From the NCBI GenBank assembly GCA_025464025.1, contig JAODBP010000138.1:1-19956 (forward strand): 19,956 bases of DNA, in the 5' to 3' direction. Under the pieces are notes generated by a model, which saw only the letters and a list, made by a program, of their open reading frames with translations, was not told the DNA's origin and did no database searches. The stretch comes from Actinomycetes bacterium. GTDB taxonomy: Bacteria > Actinomycetota > Acidimicrobiia > Acidimicrobiales > CADCSY01. The translations under genes and the position numbers were made by a program. Below are positions 7,604 to 14,405 of this stretch, one piece after another (the stretch's first letter is position 1; the number at the start of each line of letters is the position of its first letter).

Positions 7604-8839
7604 ATGAGCAGCCCACAGCGAGACGACCCCGACGCGGCGCCCGACCGGGCCTGGCCCGACCTCCCGGTCCGGAAGATCGCCCAGACCGGGCCCCGCACCG
7701 CGGGCTTCATGGCCCGCTCGATGCGGCGGGCCATGCCGTTCCGCACGCCCCGCTTCCCGGAGATCCCCACCCGCCCGACGACGCCGTTCATGCTTGCCGG
7801 CGCCCTGGCCGACGAGCTCGTGCTCGCCACCATGGGGAACGACCGCCTGGTGCCGTCCGAGGACGAGCTCCGCCGGATCGAGGGCGAGACCCACGAGGCC
7901 GTCGACGTCATGCGGCGCCACGGCTGGCTCGACGACCCGGCCGGCTTCCACGTCGCCCCGCCGGCGCCGGCCGAGGTCGAGTTGCAGCGCAAGCGCTTCG
8001 GGCGCATCCGCTACGACGAGCTGACCTTCGAGAGCGGGTTCGAGCCCGTCGCCGACATGCCGGGCGCCGACCGGTGGCGGGCCATGGCGGCCAACCGGGT
8101 CGTGCACGCCTACGCCATGCGCCACACCAAGGCCATCGACCGGCCTTGGCTGATCAACCTCCACGGCTTCTCGATGGGCGTGCCGACCGACCTCGAGGCG
8201 TTCCGGTCGCTGCACTTCCACCGCGACCTCGGCTTCAACGTCCTCCACCCCGTGCTCCCCCTGCACGGGCCCCGCAAGGCGGGCCAGAAGAGCGGCGACG
8301 ACTTCATCACGCTCGACTACCTCAACAACGTGCACGGCCTGGCCCAGGCCGTGTGGGACGTGCGGAGCTGCATCGCCTGGGCCCGCAGCCACGGTGCCGC
8401 GTCGGTGATCGTCCACGGCGTCTCGCTCGGCGCCTACACCGCCGCCCTGCTGAGCGGGCTCGAGGACGGCCTCGGCGGTGTCATCGCCGGGGTGCCGAGC
8501 GTCGACCTGCCGTGGGTGATGCGCAACCACGTGCCGGAGAAGGCGCGACCCCAGGTCGAGGCCCACGGCCTCTTCGGCGAGCTGGCCGACCAGGTGCACC
8601 GGGTCGTCTCCCCGTTGAGCTTCGAGTGCCGGGTCCTCCGGGATCGCCGGTTCATCTACGCAGGAGTCGCCGACCGCATGGCGAAACCCGAAGCGGCGCA
8701 CCGGTTGTGGGAGCACTGGGGCGAGCCTTCGATCTGCTGGTACGGCGGTTCCCACGTCGGCTTCGCCCTCTCGCGCGAGGTCCGGCGCTTCGTCGATCGA
8801 GCCGTCACCGCCAGCGTCGCACCACTGCCACCCACGTAG
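7604..8839 (+). CDS. Alpha/beta-hydrolase family protein
   Basis: A cytosolic protein of 411 residues if started at ATG 7604, with no signal peptide seen. The nucleophile elbow is VHGVSLGA with Ser274 (GxSxG). The acid is probably Asp357 in YAGVADRMAKPE and the histidine is His384 in GGSHVGF, giving a complete triad in the canonical order. The oxyanion strand reads WLINLHGFSMG, followed by FNVLHPVLPLHGPR. About 170 extra N-terminal residues, partly helical, precede the fold. The frame is open back to 7430, but that part reads like non-coding DNA. No strong Shine-Dalgarno was found, so the start is uncertain (GTG 7601 or later ATGs are possible). The gene lies 20 bases from an acyltransferase gene, suggesting a lipid or acyl-ester substrate (inference). 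Confidence 0.82.
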   Translation: MSSPQRDDPDAAPDRAWPDLPVRKIAQTGPRTAGFMARSMRRAMPFRTPRFPEIPTRPTTPFMLAGALADELVLATMGNDRLVPSEDELRRIEGETHEAVDVMRRHGWLDDPAGFHVAPPAPAEVELQRKRFGRIRYDELTFESGFEPVADMPGADRWRAMAANRVVHAYAMRHTKAIDRPWLINLHGFSMGVPTDLEAFRSLHFHRDLGFNVLHPVLPLHGPRKAGQKSGDDFITLDYLNNVHGLAQAVWDVRSCIAWARSHGAASVIVHGVSLGAYTAALLSGLEDGLGGVIAGVPSVDLPWVMRNHVPEKARPQVEAHGLFGELADQVHRVVSPLSFECRVLRDRRFIYAGVADRMAKPEAAHRLWEHWGEPSICWYGGSHVGFALSREVRRFVDRAVTASVAPLPPT

Positions 8840-8859
8840 GACGAACCGAAGGGGCTGCC

Positions 8860-10257
8860 TTGAAGCGCCTGTCAGGTCTGGACGCAGCGTTCCTCGCCAT
8901 CGAGTCCGAGCGCTGGCCCACGCACGTGGCCTGCATCACGGTGTTCGATCCGGCCGACTGCCCGGGTGGCTACGACATCGACCGGTTCAAGCAGTCGCTG
9001 GCCGACCGGCTCCACCTGCTCCCGCCCCTGCGCTGGCGCCTGGTCGACCCGCCGCTGAGCCTGGGCCGGCCCCACTGGATCGAGGACCCGGACTTTGACC
9101 TCGACTGGCACATCCGCCGCATCGGCCTGCCCGCGCCGGGCGGGCGCAAGGAGCTGGCCGAGGTCTGCACCGAGATCTACCGCCACCGCCTCGACCGGCG
9201 CCGGCCGCTCTGGGAGCTGTGGGTCATCGAGGGGCTCGAGCACGGGCACGTCGCCGTGTTCTGGAAGATCCACCACGCCTGCATCGACGGCATCGCCGGG
9301 GCGTCCATGCAAGAGGTCATGTTCGACCCCGACCCCAGTGGCGGCTCGCACATCGTCCCGCCCGAGGTCGCGTGGGAGCCGGAGCCGTTCCCGAGCGGCG
9401 CCCGCATGTTCCTGTCGTCGCTCCCGTCGTTCGCCGCCACGCCGATCCGCCTGGCCAAGGAGGTGGGCCGGATGGTGCCGAACGCCCCCGAGCTGGTGCG
9501 CACGGCCCGGGCCGGCGGCCTGCCCCTGCCCGGCGGCGGGGTCCCCCGCACCCGGTTCAACGACGCCGTGAACCAGCAGCGGGCCTGGGGCTACTGCTCG
9601 ATCTCGCTCGACGACGTGAAGGTGGTGAAGAACCACTTCGGCGTGAAGGTCAACGACGTGGTGCTGGCCATCTCGGCCGGTTCGGTCCGGTCGTGGCTCG
9701 ACGCCCGAGGCGAGCTGCCCGCCATCCCGCTGGCCGCGTCGGTGCCGGTCAGCATCCGCGGCAACGACGGCGAGGTCGTCACCGGCAACGCCATCTCCGG
9801 CATGCCGGTGTCGCTGGCCACCGACATCGACGACCCGGTGCTCCGGCTCCACGCCATCCACGCCAACGCCTTGGCGGCCAAGGACATGCAGCGGGCGCTC
9901 GGCGCCGACACGATCATGAACCTGGTCGAGACGCCGCCGCCGGCGATGCTCTCCCTCGCCCTGCGGTTCTACGCCAAGACCAACCTGGTGAAGCGCCACC
10001 CGCCGGTGACGAACCTCCCGATCTCGAACGTGCCCGGCCCGCCGACGCAGCTCTACGTGCTCGGCGCGCCGATCAAGGCGTTCTTCTCCATGGGCCTCCT
10101 GGTCGACGGCGCCGGACTGTTCATCGGCGCCATGAGCTACAAGGACCAGATGGACTTCGGCATCCTCACCTGCAAGTCGATGTGCGAGGACCCCTTCGAG
10201 CTGGCCGACGGCATCGTCGAGGAGCTCCAGACCCTGGTGAAGGCCACCAAGTCGTGA
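8860..10257 (+). CDS. Wax ester synthase / diacylglycerol acyltransferase (WS/DGAT) family protein
   Basis: A protein of 465 residues starting at TTG 8860, preceded by GAAGGGG at a suitable distance and giving LKRLSGLDAAFLAIES, the standard N terminus of the family. The acyl-CoA-dependent condensation motif HHACIDG (HHxxxDG) is at 138-144. RRPLWELWVIEGL carries the family PLW motif. KVNDVVLA gives the ND motif at 265-266. The C-terminal half holds LPISNVPGPPTQLYVLGAPI and the GLFIGAMSYKDQMDFG segment. These enzymes transfer acyl-CoA chains to diacylglycerol or fatty alcohols at the membrane surface, forming storage triacylglycerol or wax esters. Which acceptor this one prefers cannot be read from the sequence. 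Neighbouring hydrolase and SDR genes are co-directional. Confidence 0.93.
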   Translation: MKRLSGLDAAFLAIESERWPTHVACITVFDPADCPGGYDIDRFKQSLADRLHLLPPLRWRLVDPPLSLGRPHWIEDPDFDLDWHIRRIGLPAPGGRKELAEVCTEIYRHRLDRRRPLWELWVIEGLEHGHVAVFWKIHHACIDGIAGASMQEVMFDPDPSGGSHIVPPEVAWEPEPFPSGARMFLSSLPSFAATPIRLAKEVGRMVPNAPELVRTARAGGLPLPGGGVPRTRFNDAVNQQRAWGYCSISLDDVKVVKNHFGVKVNDVVLAISAGSVRSWLDARGELPAIPLAASVPVSIRGNDGEVVTGNAISGMPVSLATDIDDPVLRLHAIHANALAAKDMQRALGADTIMNLVETPPPAMLSLALRFYAKTNLVKRHPPVTNLPISNVPGPPTQLYVLGAPIKAFFSMGLLVDGAGLFIGAMSYKDQMDFGILTCKSMCEDPFELADGIVEELQTLVKATKS

Positions 10258-10270
10258 AGGCCGGCACCAC

Positions 10271-11020
10271 GTGAAGACCGTCCTGGTGACGGGCGCCAAC
10301 TCGGGGCTGGGCCTGGCCACCACCATCGAGGTGGCGCGCCGCGGCTTCCGGTCCGTCGGCTCGGTGCGCTCGGCAGCCAAGGCCGAGGTCGTCGCCACCG
10401 CCGCGGCCGCCGCCGGCGTCGAGGTCGAGGTCGTCCTCCTCGACGTCGACGACGCCGACCGCTGCGCCGCCGTGATCGACGAGCTGCGCCCGTGGGGGCT
10501 GGTCAACAACGCCGGGTTCGTCGATCCCCACCGGGTCGACGAGGCCGGTGACGACGTGGCCCACCGCTACCTCGACACCCTGCTCGTCTCGCCCATGCGG
10601 CTCAGCCGGCTCGCCGTGCCCCACATGCGGGAGGCCGGCGGCGGGCGGATCGTGCAGGTGTCGTCGATCAGCGGCCGGGTCACGTTCCCGCTGCTGGGCT
10701 GGTACCAGGCCGCGAAGCACGGGCTCGAAGCGGTCTCCGACGCCCTCCGCATGGAGGTCGCCGGCGACGGCATCACGGTCTCGATCGTCGAGCCGGGAGC
10801 CTTCCCCTCGGGCTCCGAGGACCACGTCGCCTACGGCTGGCTGCGCCCGCTCCAGAGCACGACCGAGCAGGTGGCCAAGGTCATCGCCGGAGCCCTGACC
10901 GCCCGCGTGCCGAGGGCCCGCTACGTCGTCGGCCTCGACGCCAAGCTCAACGCCCTGTCGGCGCCGTTCACCCCCGCCCTCGTGCGCGACCGAGCCCTCC
11001 GGATCATCAACCGCCTGTAG
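10271..11020 (+). CDS. Short-chain dehydrogenase/reductase (SDR, classical type)
   Basis: NAD(P)-dependent oxidoreductase of 249 residues. The nucleotide-binding TGANSGLG is at 7-14, VNNAG at 78-82, and the catalytic set is Ser132 (VSSISG), Tyr145 and Lys149 (YQAAK). IVEPGAF follows, as in classical SDRs. Arg residues after the second strand (VRSAAK) would favour NADP, which is a weak inference. The GTG start is 13 bases after the WS/DGAT stop, with GAAGG 10 nt upstream. The gene is most likely co-transcribed with the hydrolase and acyltransferase, for example reducing a fatty aldehyde or ketone intermediate, but the substrate is unknown. Confidence 0.92.
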   Translation: MKTVLVTGANSGLGLATTIEVARRGFRSVGSVRSAAKAEVVATAAAAAGVEVEVVLLDVDDADRCAAVIDELRPWGLVNNAGFVDPHRVDEAGDDVAHRYLDTLLVSPMRLSRLAVPHMREAGGGRIVQVSSISGRVTFPLLGWYQAAKHGLEAVSDALRMEVAGDGITVSIVEPGAFPSGSEDHVAYGWLRPLQSTTEQVAKVIAGALTARVPRARYVVGLDAKLNALSAPFTPALVRDRALRIINRL

Positions 11021-11055
11021 AACGACGGCGCCGAGAGGTCGCCTGGGTCGACCCG

Positions 11056-11075
11056 CCGGAAACCCGATCGCCACC
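11056..11075 (+). repeat. 20-nt shared upstream element, copy 2
   Basis: Matches copy 1 at 7504-7523 at 19 of 20 positions. It is just downstream of a perfect 10-bp palindrome GGGTCGACCC (11045-11054). Its 3' part contains TCGCCA (11068-11073), exactly 17 bases before the -10 box at 11091, so it may double as the -35 region of the gene at 11104. Confidence 0.5.
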
Positions 11076-11090
11076 CCCGACCGACGCCCC

Positions 11091-11096
11091 TACCGT
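11091..11096 (+). promoter_or_regulatory. -10 box of a probable leaderless promoter
   Basis: TACCGT followed by exactly 7 nt and then the GTG at 11104. No Shine-Dalgarno precedes this start. A TANNNT box 7 nt from the first codon is the known actinobacterial leaderless arrangement, in which transcription begins at the start codon. TCGCCA sits 17 bases upstream as a tolerable -35. Confidence 0.6.
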
Positions 11097-11103
11097 CACG
11101 CCC

Positions 11104-11544
11104 GTGCAGGTGGCGTTCCGGAGGCACACCGAGAAGGGGCGGGTGGCCTGCTCGTGGGACGCGGTGCGGGGGGCGCGCACCCGCATCCCCGGCTCGTACA
11201 TGCCCGCCGGCGTCGACGTCCCCCACGACGTGCTCCAGTACGTCGTCGAGGCCGCTACCGGGTTCCGGCACGGCTTCTGGGGCCTGCTCTCGGACGGCGC
11301 CACGTTCAAGAGCACCGGCCGGCGACGGACGAAGCCGGGCCGGCAGCTCATCGCCGAGCACCGGGCCGAGCTCCAGACGGCCGAGCACCTGCCCCACGAG
11401 CACGTGACGGCGTGGCGGGCCGGGGAGCGGACGCCCGTGACGGCGCTGATCGACGTGGCCTTCGAGCAGTGGCGCTCGCTCGACGCCGGCGAGGTGCTGG
11501 TGTTCGAGTGGCCGTCGCCCGAGGGGCGGGTCAACCGAAGCTGA
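11104..11544 (+). CDS. Conserved-looking small protein of unknown function
   Basis: A soluble protein of 146 residues; I do not recognise a characterised family. It begins VQVAFRRHTEKGRVACSWDA. Notable stretches are PGSYMPAGVDVPHDVLQYVVEAATGF, FWGLLSDGATFKSTGRRRTKPGRQLI and HVTAWRAGERTPV. It is rich in His and Arg and shows no membrane segment, signal or metal-binding Cys. The pattern looks like a conserved actinobacterial hypothetical protein, and codon use is normal for the window. The start is supported by the leaderless -10 at 11091. Its 3' end overlaps the convergent folK by 14 bases, leaving no room for a terminator between them. Confidence 0.8.
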   Translation: MQVAFRRHTEKGRVACSWDAVRGARTRIPGSYMPAGVDVPHDVLQYVVEAATGFRHGFWGLLSDGATFKSTGRRRTKPGRQLIAEHRAELQTAEHLPHEHVTAWRAGERTPVTALIDVAFEQWRSLDAGEVLVFEWPSPEGRVNRS

Positions 11545-11983
11545 TCGCCGTCCGCCGCACGTCGCCCTCGGCCGCCGCAAGGGCGTCGGGCGACACGAGG
11601 TCGGGCGCCAGATCGGCCAGCGGCGCGAGGACGAACCGGCGCTGCCACATGCGGGGGTGGGGCACCTCGAGGTCGGGCTCGTCGACGGTGAGGTCGCCCA
11701 CGAGGAGCACGTCGACGTCGAGCGTGCGCGGCCCCCACCGCTCGATGCGCACCCGTTCGGCCTCGGCCTCCAGCTCGCGGCACAGCTCGAGCAGCTCGCG
11801 GGGCGAGCGGTCGGTGTCGAGCTCGACCACGCAGTTCAGGAACGCGCCCTGCTCGGGACCGCCCACCGGGTCGGTCTCGTAGACGGGCGACACGGCGACC
11901 AGGCCGGGGATCGAGGCCACGGCCCGGCGCAGCAGCGCCTCCCGCTCGCCCAGGTTCGAGCCGAGGGCGAGGAACGCCCGCAC
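11531..11983 (-). CDS. folK: 2-amino-4-hydroxy-6-hydroxymethyldihydropteridine pyrophosphokinase
   Basis: Transfers pyrophosphate from ATP to hydroxymethyldihydropterin, preparing it for FolP. The protein has 150 residues, slightly short as in other actinobacteria. The N-terminal FLALGSNLGERE (residues 4-15), SPVYETDPVGGPEQGAFLNCVVEL and the signature RWGPRTLDVDVLLVGD with the Mg-binding Asp pair are all present, followed by LEVPHPRMWQRRFVLAPLADLAPD. The GTG start shares one base with the TAG of a 20-codon micro-ORF (TAGTG), so initiation is probably re-initiation. It is the last gene of the fol cluster and overlaps the convergent gene at 11104-11544. Confidence 0.95.
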   Translation of the reverse strand: MRAFLALGSNLGEREALLRRAVASIPGLVAVSPVYETDPVGGPEQGAFLNCVVELDTDRSPRELLELCRELEAEAERVRIERWGPRTLDVDVLLVGDLTVDEPDLEVPHPRMWQRRFVLAPLADLAPDLVSPDALAAAEGDVRRTAISFG

Positions 11984-12045
11984 TACGCGCCGTAGGGAGC
12001 GCCAGCGAGCAGGCGCAGTCGAGCGAGCTTGCCGAGCGAGACCAT
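11983..12045 (-). CDS. 20-codon micro-ORF bridging folB and folK
   Basis: The ATG (12045-12043) overlaps the folB stop as TGATG, and its TAG (11985-11983) overlaps the folK start as TAGTG, so no untranslated base lies between folB and folK. The peptide begins MVSLGKLARLRLL and ends APYGA; it is basic and leucine-rich. There is no Shine-Dalgarno. Three of its four Ala codons are GCT and it uses CGA, unlike the neighbouring genes. It could be a coupling leader for folK translation, or an intergenic repeat that happens to be open. Real translation is unproven. Confidence 0.45.
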   Translation of the reverse strand: MVSLGKLARLRLLAGAPYGA

Positions 12046-12410
12046 CAGCGTCGCCGGCGGATGCGCACGCCCGAGGTGGCCAGGTCCTGGGGCACGGGCG
12101 GGCGGAGCTTGCGGACCACGACGGTGACCGCGGTGACGCGCTCGTCGGTCGCCAGCACGGCGACCGCCACCCGGTCGGCCAGCGCCTCGAGCAGCCGGAC
12201 GTGGCCGCCGTCGATGATCGTCAGCTCGACCACGTCGCACAGGGCGCCGTAGTCGATGGTGTCGGTGAGCACGTCGCTGGCCCCGGCGACCGACAGGTCG
12301 GCCTCGACGTCGAGGTCGAGCTCGAGGGGCTGGGCCCGCTCGTGCTCCTCGGGCAGCGCGCCCACGAGCGTCACCACCCGCAGGCCGCGCAGCTCGATCA
12401 GATCGGCCAT
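12045..12410 (-). CDS. folB: Dihydroneopterin aldolase
   Basis: Cleaves 7,8-dihydroneopterin to hydroxymethyldihydropterin and glycolaldehyde, providing the FolK substrate. The 121 residues fit the family. IELRGLRVVTLVGALPEEHERAQPLELDL includes the conserved glutamate region. TDTIDYGALCDVV, RLLEALADRVAVAVL and VTVVVRKLRPPVP (conserved Lys) follow. The ATG lies 9 bases after the stop of the upstream phosphatase-like gene, with a GGA/GGGG stretch as a close ribosome site. The C terminus ends in a short basic RIRRRR run. Confidence 0.94.
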   Translation of the reverse strand: MADLIELRGLRVVTLVGALPEEHERAQPLELDLDVEADLSVAGASDVLTDTIDYGALCDVVELTIIDGGHVRLLEALADRVAVAVLATDERVTAVTVVVRKLRPPVPQDLATSGVRIRRRR

Positions 12411-12419
12411 GCCCCGGTC

Positions 12420-12935
12420 CTACTTCTTCTTGGGCTTGGGGGCGATGCGCACGGCCGCGGCCACGATCTCGCGGGCGGCGGGGCCCATCTGGCGACCGAG
12501 CACGTGCTCGACGATGGCCACGGCCCGGGGCTGCTCGGGCACCAGGCCGGCGTAGACGAGGTAGCCGCCCATGGCGCCCTCGAGCTTGTCGCCCAGCTCG
12601 TCGTGGTGGACGATCAGCCGCTCGCCGTTGGCCAGCCGCTCCTTCACGTCGCGCCAGAACGGCTCGAGCGCGGTGACCGGGTCGTCGTGCTTGCCGTACG
12701 GGTGGTGGATCCACTCGACGCCGAGCTCGTCGTAGGCGTGGAGGTTGTGGGGCGAGGCCAACAGGCTGACGATGTGGGTGAAGCCCTGCTCCCGCACCCA
12801 GATGATCTCCTCCTGGCGGCGCACCTTGCGGTGGTTGGTGCCGTAGCCACCGAGGCGCTCGCACACGGCGAGCTGGTCCTTGATCACCCACGCGAAGTTG
12901 CGGGGGACGATCCCCTGAGCCCACTTGCCCTTCAT
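12420..12935 (-). CDS. Dual-specificity-phosphatase-like protein with degenerate active site
   Basis: A protein of 171 residues inside the folate operon; not a known folate enzyme. The middle resembles a cysteine phosphatase: FTHIVSLLASPHNLHAYDELGVEWIHHPYGKHDD (residues 52-85), then the region where HCx5R is expected. Here ERLIVHHDELGDK (105-117) has His111 in place of the catalytic Cys and Lys117 in place of the Arg, followed by EGAMGGYLVYAGLV as in the helix after the P-loop. If the fold is right, the protein cannot form a phosphocysteine and is a pseudophosphatase or has another chemistry. The N terminus (residues 1-40) is basic and the C terminus is KPKKK. The ATG overlaps the folP stop as ATGA. 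Fold assignment is by motif order only. Confidence 0.72.
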   Translation of the reverse strand: MKGKWAQGIVPRNFAWVIKDQLAVCERLGGYGTNHRKVRRQEEIIWVREQGFTHIVSLLASPHNLHAYDELGVEWIHHPYGKHDDPVTALEPFWRDVKERLANGERLIVHHDELGDKLEGAMGGYLVYAGLVPEQPRAVAIVEHVLGRQMGPAAREIVAAAVRIAPKPKKK

Positions 12936-13705
12936 GAAACTGGCACTTCCTCTCCGACGATGCGCATGGCGTGCACCGTGGGGAGCACGTCGTGGGCCCG
13001 GATCATCCGGGCCCCGTTGGCGGCGGCCACCACGGCGGTGGCCAGCGACGCCTCGAGCCGGTCGTCGGCCGGCGCCCCGCCGGTGAGCTTCCCGAGGAAG
13101 CCCTTCCGGCTGGTGCCGACCAGCACCGGGTGACCCGCGGCCACCAGCTCGTCGAGCCGGTGCAGCAGGGCCAGGTTGTGGTCGATGGACTTGCCGAACC
13201 CGATGCCGGGGTCGACCCACACCTCGGGCACGCCGGCCTCGACCGCCCGCTCGGCTCGCTCCACCAGGAACGACCGCACCTCGCCCACGACGTCGTCGTA
13301 GTGGGGGTCGGCCTGCATGGTGCGGGGATCGCCCTGCATGTGGAGGGCGACCCAGCCGACGTCGGCCGCCGCCGCCACCTCCCAGAGACCGGCCGAGACA
13401 TCGTTGATCAGGCTGGCCCCGGCGGCGACCGCGGCCTCGGCCACCGAGGCGTGCCGGGTGTCGATCGACACGCGCACGTGGGGGGCCAGGGCCTCGACCA
13501 CGGGGACGACGCGGCGGCGCTCCTCGGCCTCGTCGACCGGCTCGGCGCCGGGCCGGGTGGACTCGCCGCCCACGTCGACGACGCCAGCGCCCTCGGCCAC
13601 CAGGGCCAGGCCGTGGGCGATGGCCAGGTCGGGGTCGAGGTAGCGACCCCCGTCGCTGAACGAATCGGGGGTGACGTTCACGATCCCCATCACGACCGGC
13701 ACCAT
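12932..13705 (-). CDS. folP: Dihydropteroate synthase
   Basis: Joins hydroxymethyldihydropterin pyrophosphate with p-aminobenzoate; the target of sulfonamides. The protein has 257 residues and all conserved loops: MGIVNVTPDSFSDGG (6-20), VVDVGGESTRPGA (42-54), SIDT, INDVS, DPGIGFGKS, VGTSRKGFLGKL and the C-terminal RAHDV. There is little N-terminal extension before strand 1, consistent with the ATG at 13705 being a leaderless start (TAACCT plus 7 nt). Its stop overlaps the start of the phosphatase-like gene. A 76-base gap separates it from folE, so it probably heads its own transcript. Confidence 0.96.
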   Translation of the reverse strand: MVPVVMGIVNVTPDSFSDGGRYLDPDLAIAHGLALVAEGAGVVDVGGESTRPGAEPVDEAEERRRVVPVVEALAPHVRVSIDTRHASVAEAAVAAGASLINDVSAGLWEVAAAADVGWVALHMQGDPRTMQADPHYDDVVGEVRSFLVERAERAVEAGVPEVWVDPGIGFGKSIDHNLALLHRLDELVAAGHPVLVGTSRKGFLGKLTGGAPADDRLEASLATAVVAAANGARMIRAHDVLPTVHAMRIVGEEVPVS

Positions 13706-13712
13706 CGGGCGC

Positions 13713-13718
13713 AGGTTA
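13713..13718 (-). promoter_or_regulatory. -10 box of a probable leaderless promoter for folP
   Basis: TAACCT on the minus strand, followed by GCGCCCG (7 nt) and the folP ATG. There is no Shine-Dalgarno. The spacing is identical to three other starts in the window. It would let folP, the phosphatase-like gene, folB and folK be transcribed separately from ftsH-folE. Confidence 0.6.
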
Positions 13719-13739
13719 GGCGGCGATTCCGGCCCCCCG

Positions 13740-13760
13740 ACCCGGAAACGCCGGGTTTTT
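13740..13760 (+). terminator. Hairpin plus T-run in the folE-folP gap, oriented on the plus strand
   Basis: ACCCGG-AAACG-CCGGGT with the T-run TTTTT completing it at 13756-13760: a 6-bp stem and an intrinsic-type tail, but only when read on the plus strand, where no gene ends nearby. On the minus strand the A-run precedes the stem. It could stop antisense transcription into ftsH-folE, or act simply as an RNA hairpin after folE. Function is uncertain. Confidence 0.4.
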
Positions 13761-13781
13761 CGAGGTTTCTGGGTGCGGTCG

Positions 13782-14405
13782 CTAGGTCCGGCCGCGGACG
13801 AAGTCCATGGCCTCGGCCCGGGTGGCGGGGTTCTCCCGGAACAGGCCCCGGACGGCCGAGGTGACGGTGCTGGCCCCGGCCTTGCGGACGCCTCGCATCG
13901 ACATGCAGAGGTGCTCGGCCTCGACGACGACCAGCACGCCCCGGGGCTTCAGGGTCCGCTCGATCTCGTCGGCGACCTGGGCCGTGAGCCGCTCCTGGAC
14001 CTGGGGTCGCTTGGCGTAGGCGTCGACGAGGCGAGCCAGCTTCGACAGCCCGGTGATCCGGCCGTCCTCGCCCGGGATGTAGGCCACGTGGGCCTTGCCC
14101 AGGAACGGCACCAGGTGGTGCTCGCACAGCGAGTAGAGCGGGATGTCGCGCACCATGACCATCTCGTCGTGGCTGGCGTCGAACGTGACGAGCAGGTGCT
14201 GGTCGGGGTCCTCGTGGAGCCCGGCGCAGACCTCGGCGTACATGCGGGCCACCCGGTTCGGCGTGTTGAGGAGGCCGTCCCGGTCGGGGTCCTCCCCGAT
14301 GGCGAAGAGGATCTCGCGGACGGCGGCCTCGATCCGCGGCAGGTCGACCGGGGCCGGCGGGATGTCCTCGGTGTCCTCGAGGTCGGACTCGGAGGTGGCG
14401 GTCAC
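13782..14405 (-). CDS. folE: GTP cyclohydrolase I
   Basis: Converts GTP to dihydroneopterin triphosphate and formate, the entry to folate. The protein has 207 residues. The zinc site is Cys94 and His97 in [11 protein letters not shown] plus Cys167 in [12 protein letters not shown], so this is the zinc-dependent IA type. [49 protein letters not shown] and TSAVRGLF complete the family signature. The GTG start overlaps the ftsH stop (GTGA) without a clear Shine-Dalgarno, so translation is probably coupled to ftsH. The same ftsH-folE-folP order is known in mycobacteria (from memory). Confidence 0.96.
   Translation of the reverse strand: MTATSESDLEDTEDIPPAPVDLPRIEAAVREILFAIGEDPDRDGLLNTPNRVARMYAEVCAGLHEDPDQHLLVTFDASHDEMVMVRDIPLYSLCEHHLVPFLGKAHVAYIPGEDGRITGLSKLARLVDAYAKRPQVQERLTAQVADEIERTLKPRGVLVVVEAEHLCMSMRGVRKAGASTVTSAVRGLFRENPATRAEAMDFVRGRT

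Noticed and set aside
7441..8859. Possible fusion of the WS/DGAT protein with a 473-codon N-terminal extension
   Set aside because: The extension is the out-of-frame shadow of the hydrolase gene. The TTG at 8860 has a Shine-Dalgarno and gives the canonical WS/DGAT N terminus.
8872..10509. Minus-strand 545-codon frame opposite the WS/DGAT gene
   Set aside because: A GC-driven antisense shadow with Arg/His/Val-rich composition and no recognisable motif.
13741..13755. Third copy of the CCGGAAAC element
   Set aside because: Only the first 8 bases (CCGGAAAC) agree with the copies at 7504 and 11056. The rest belongs to a hairpin, so the match is chance.
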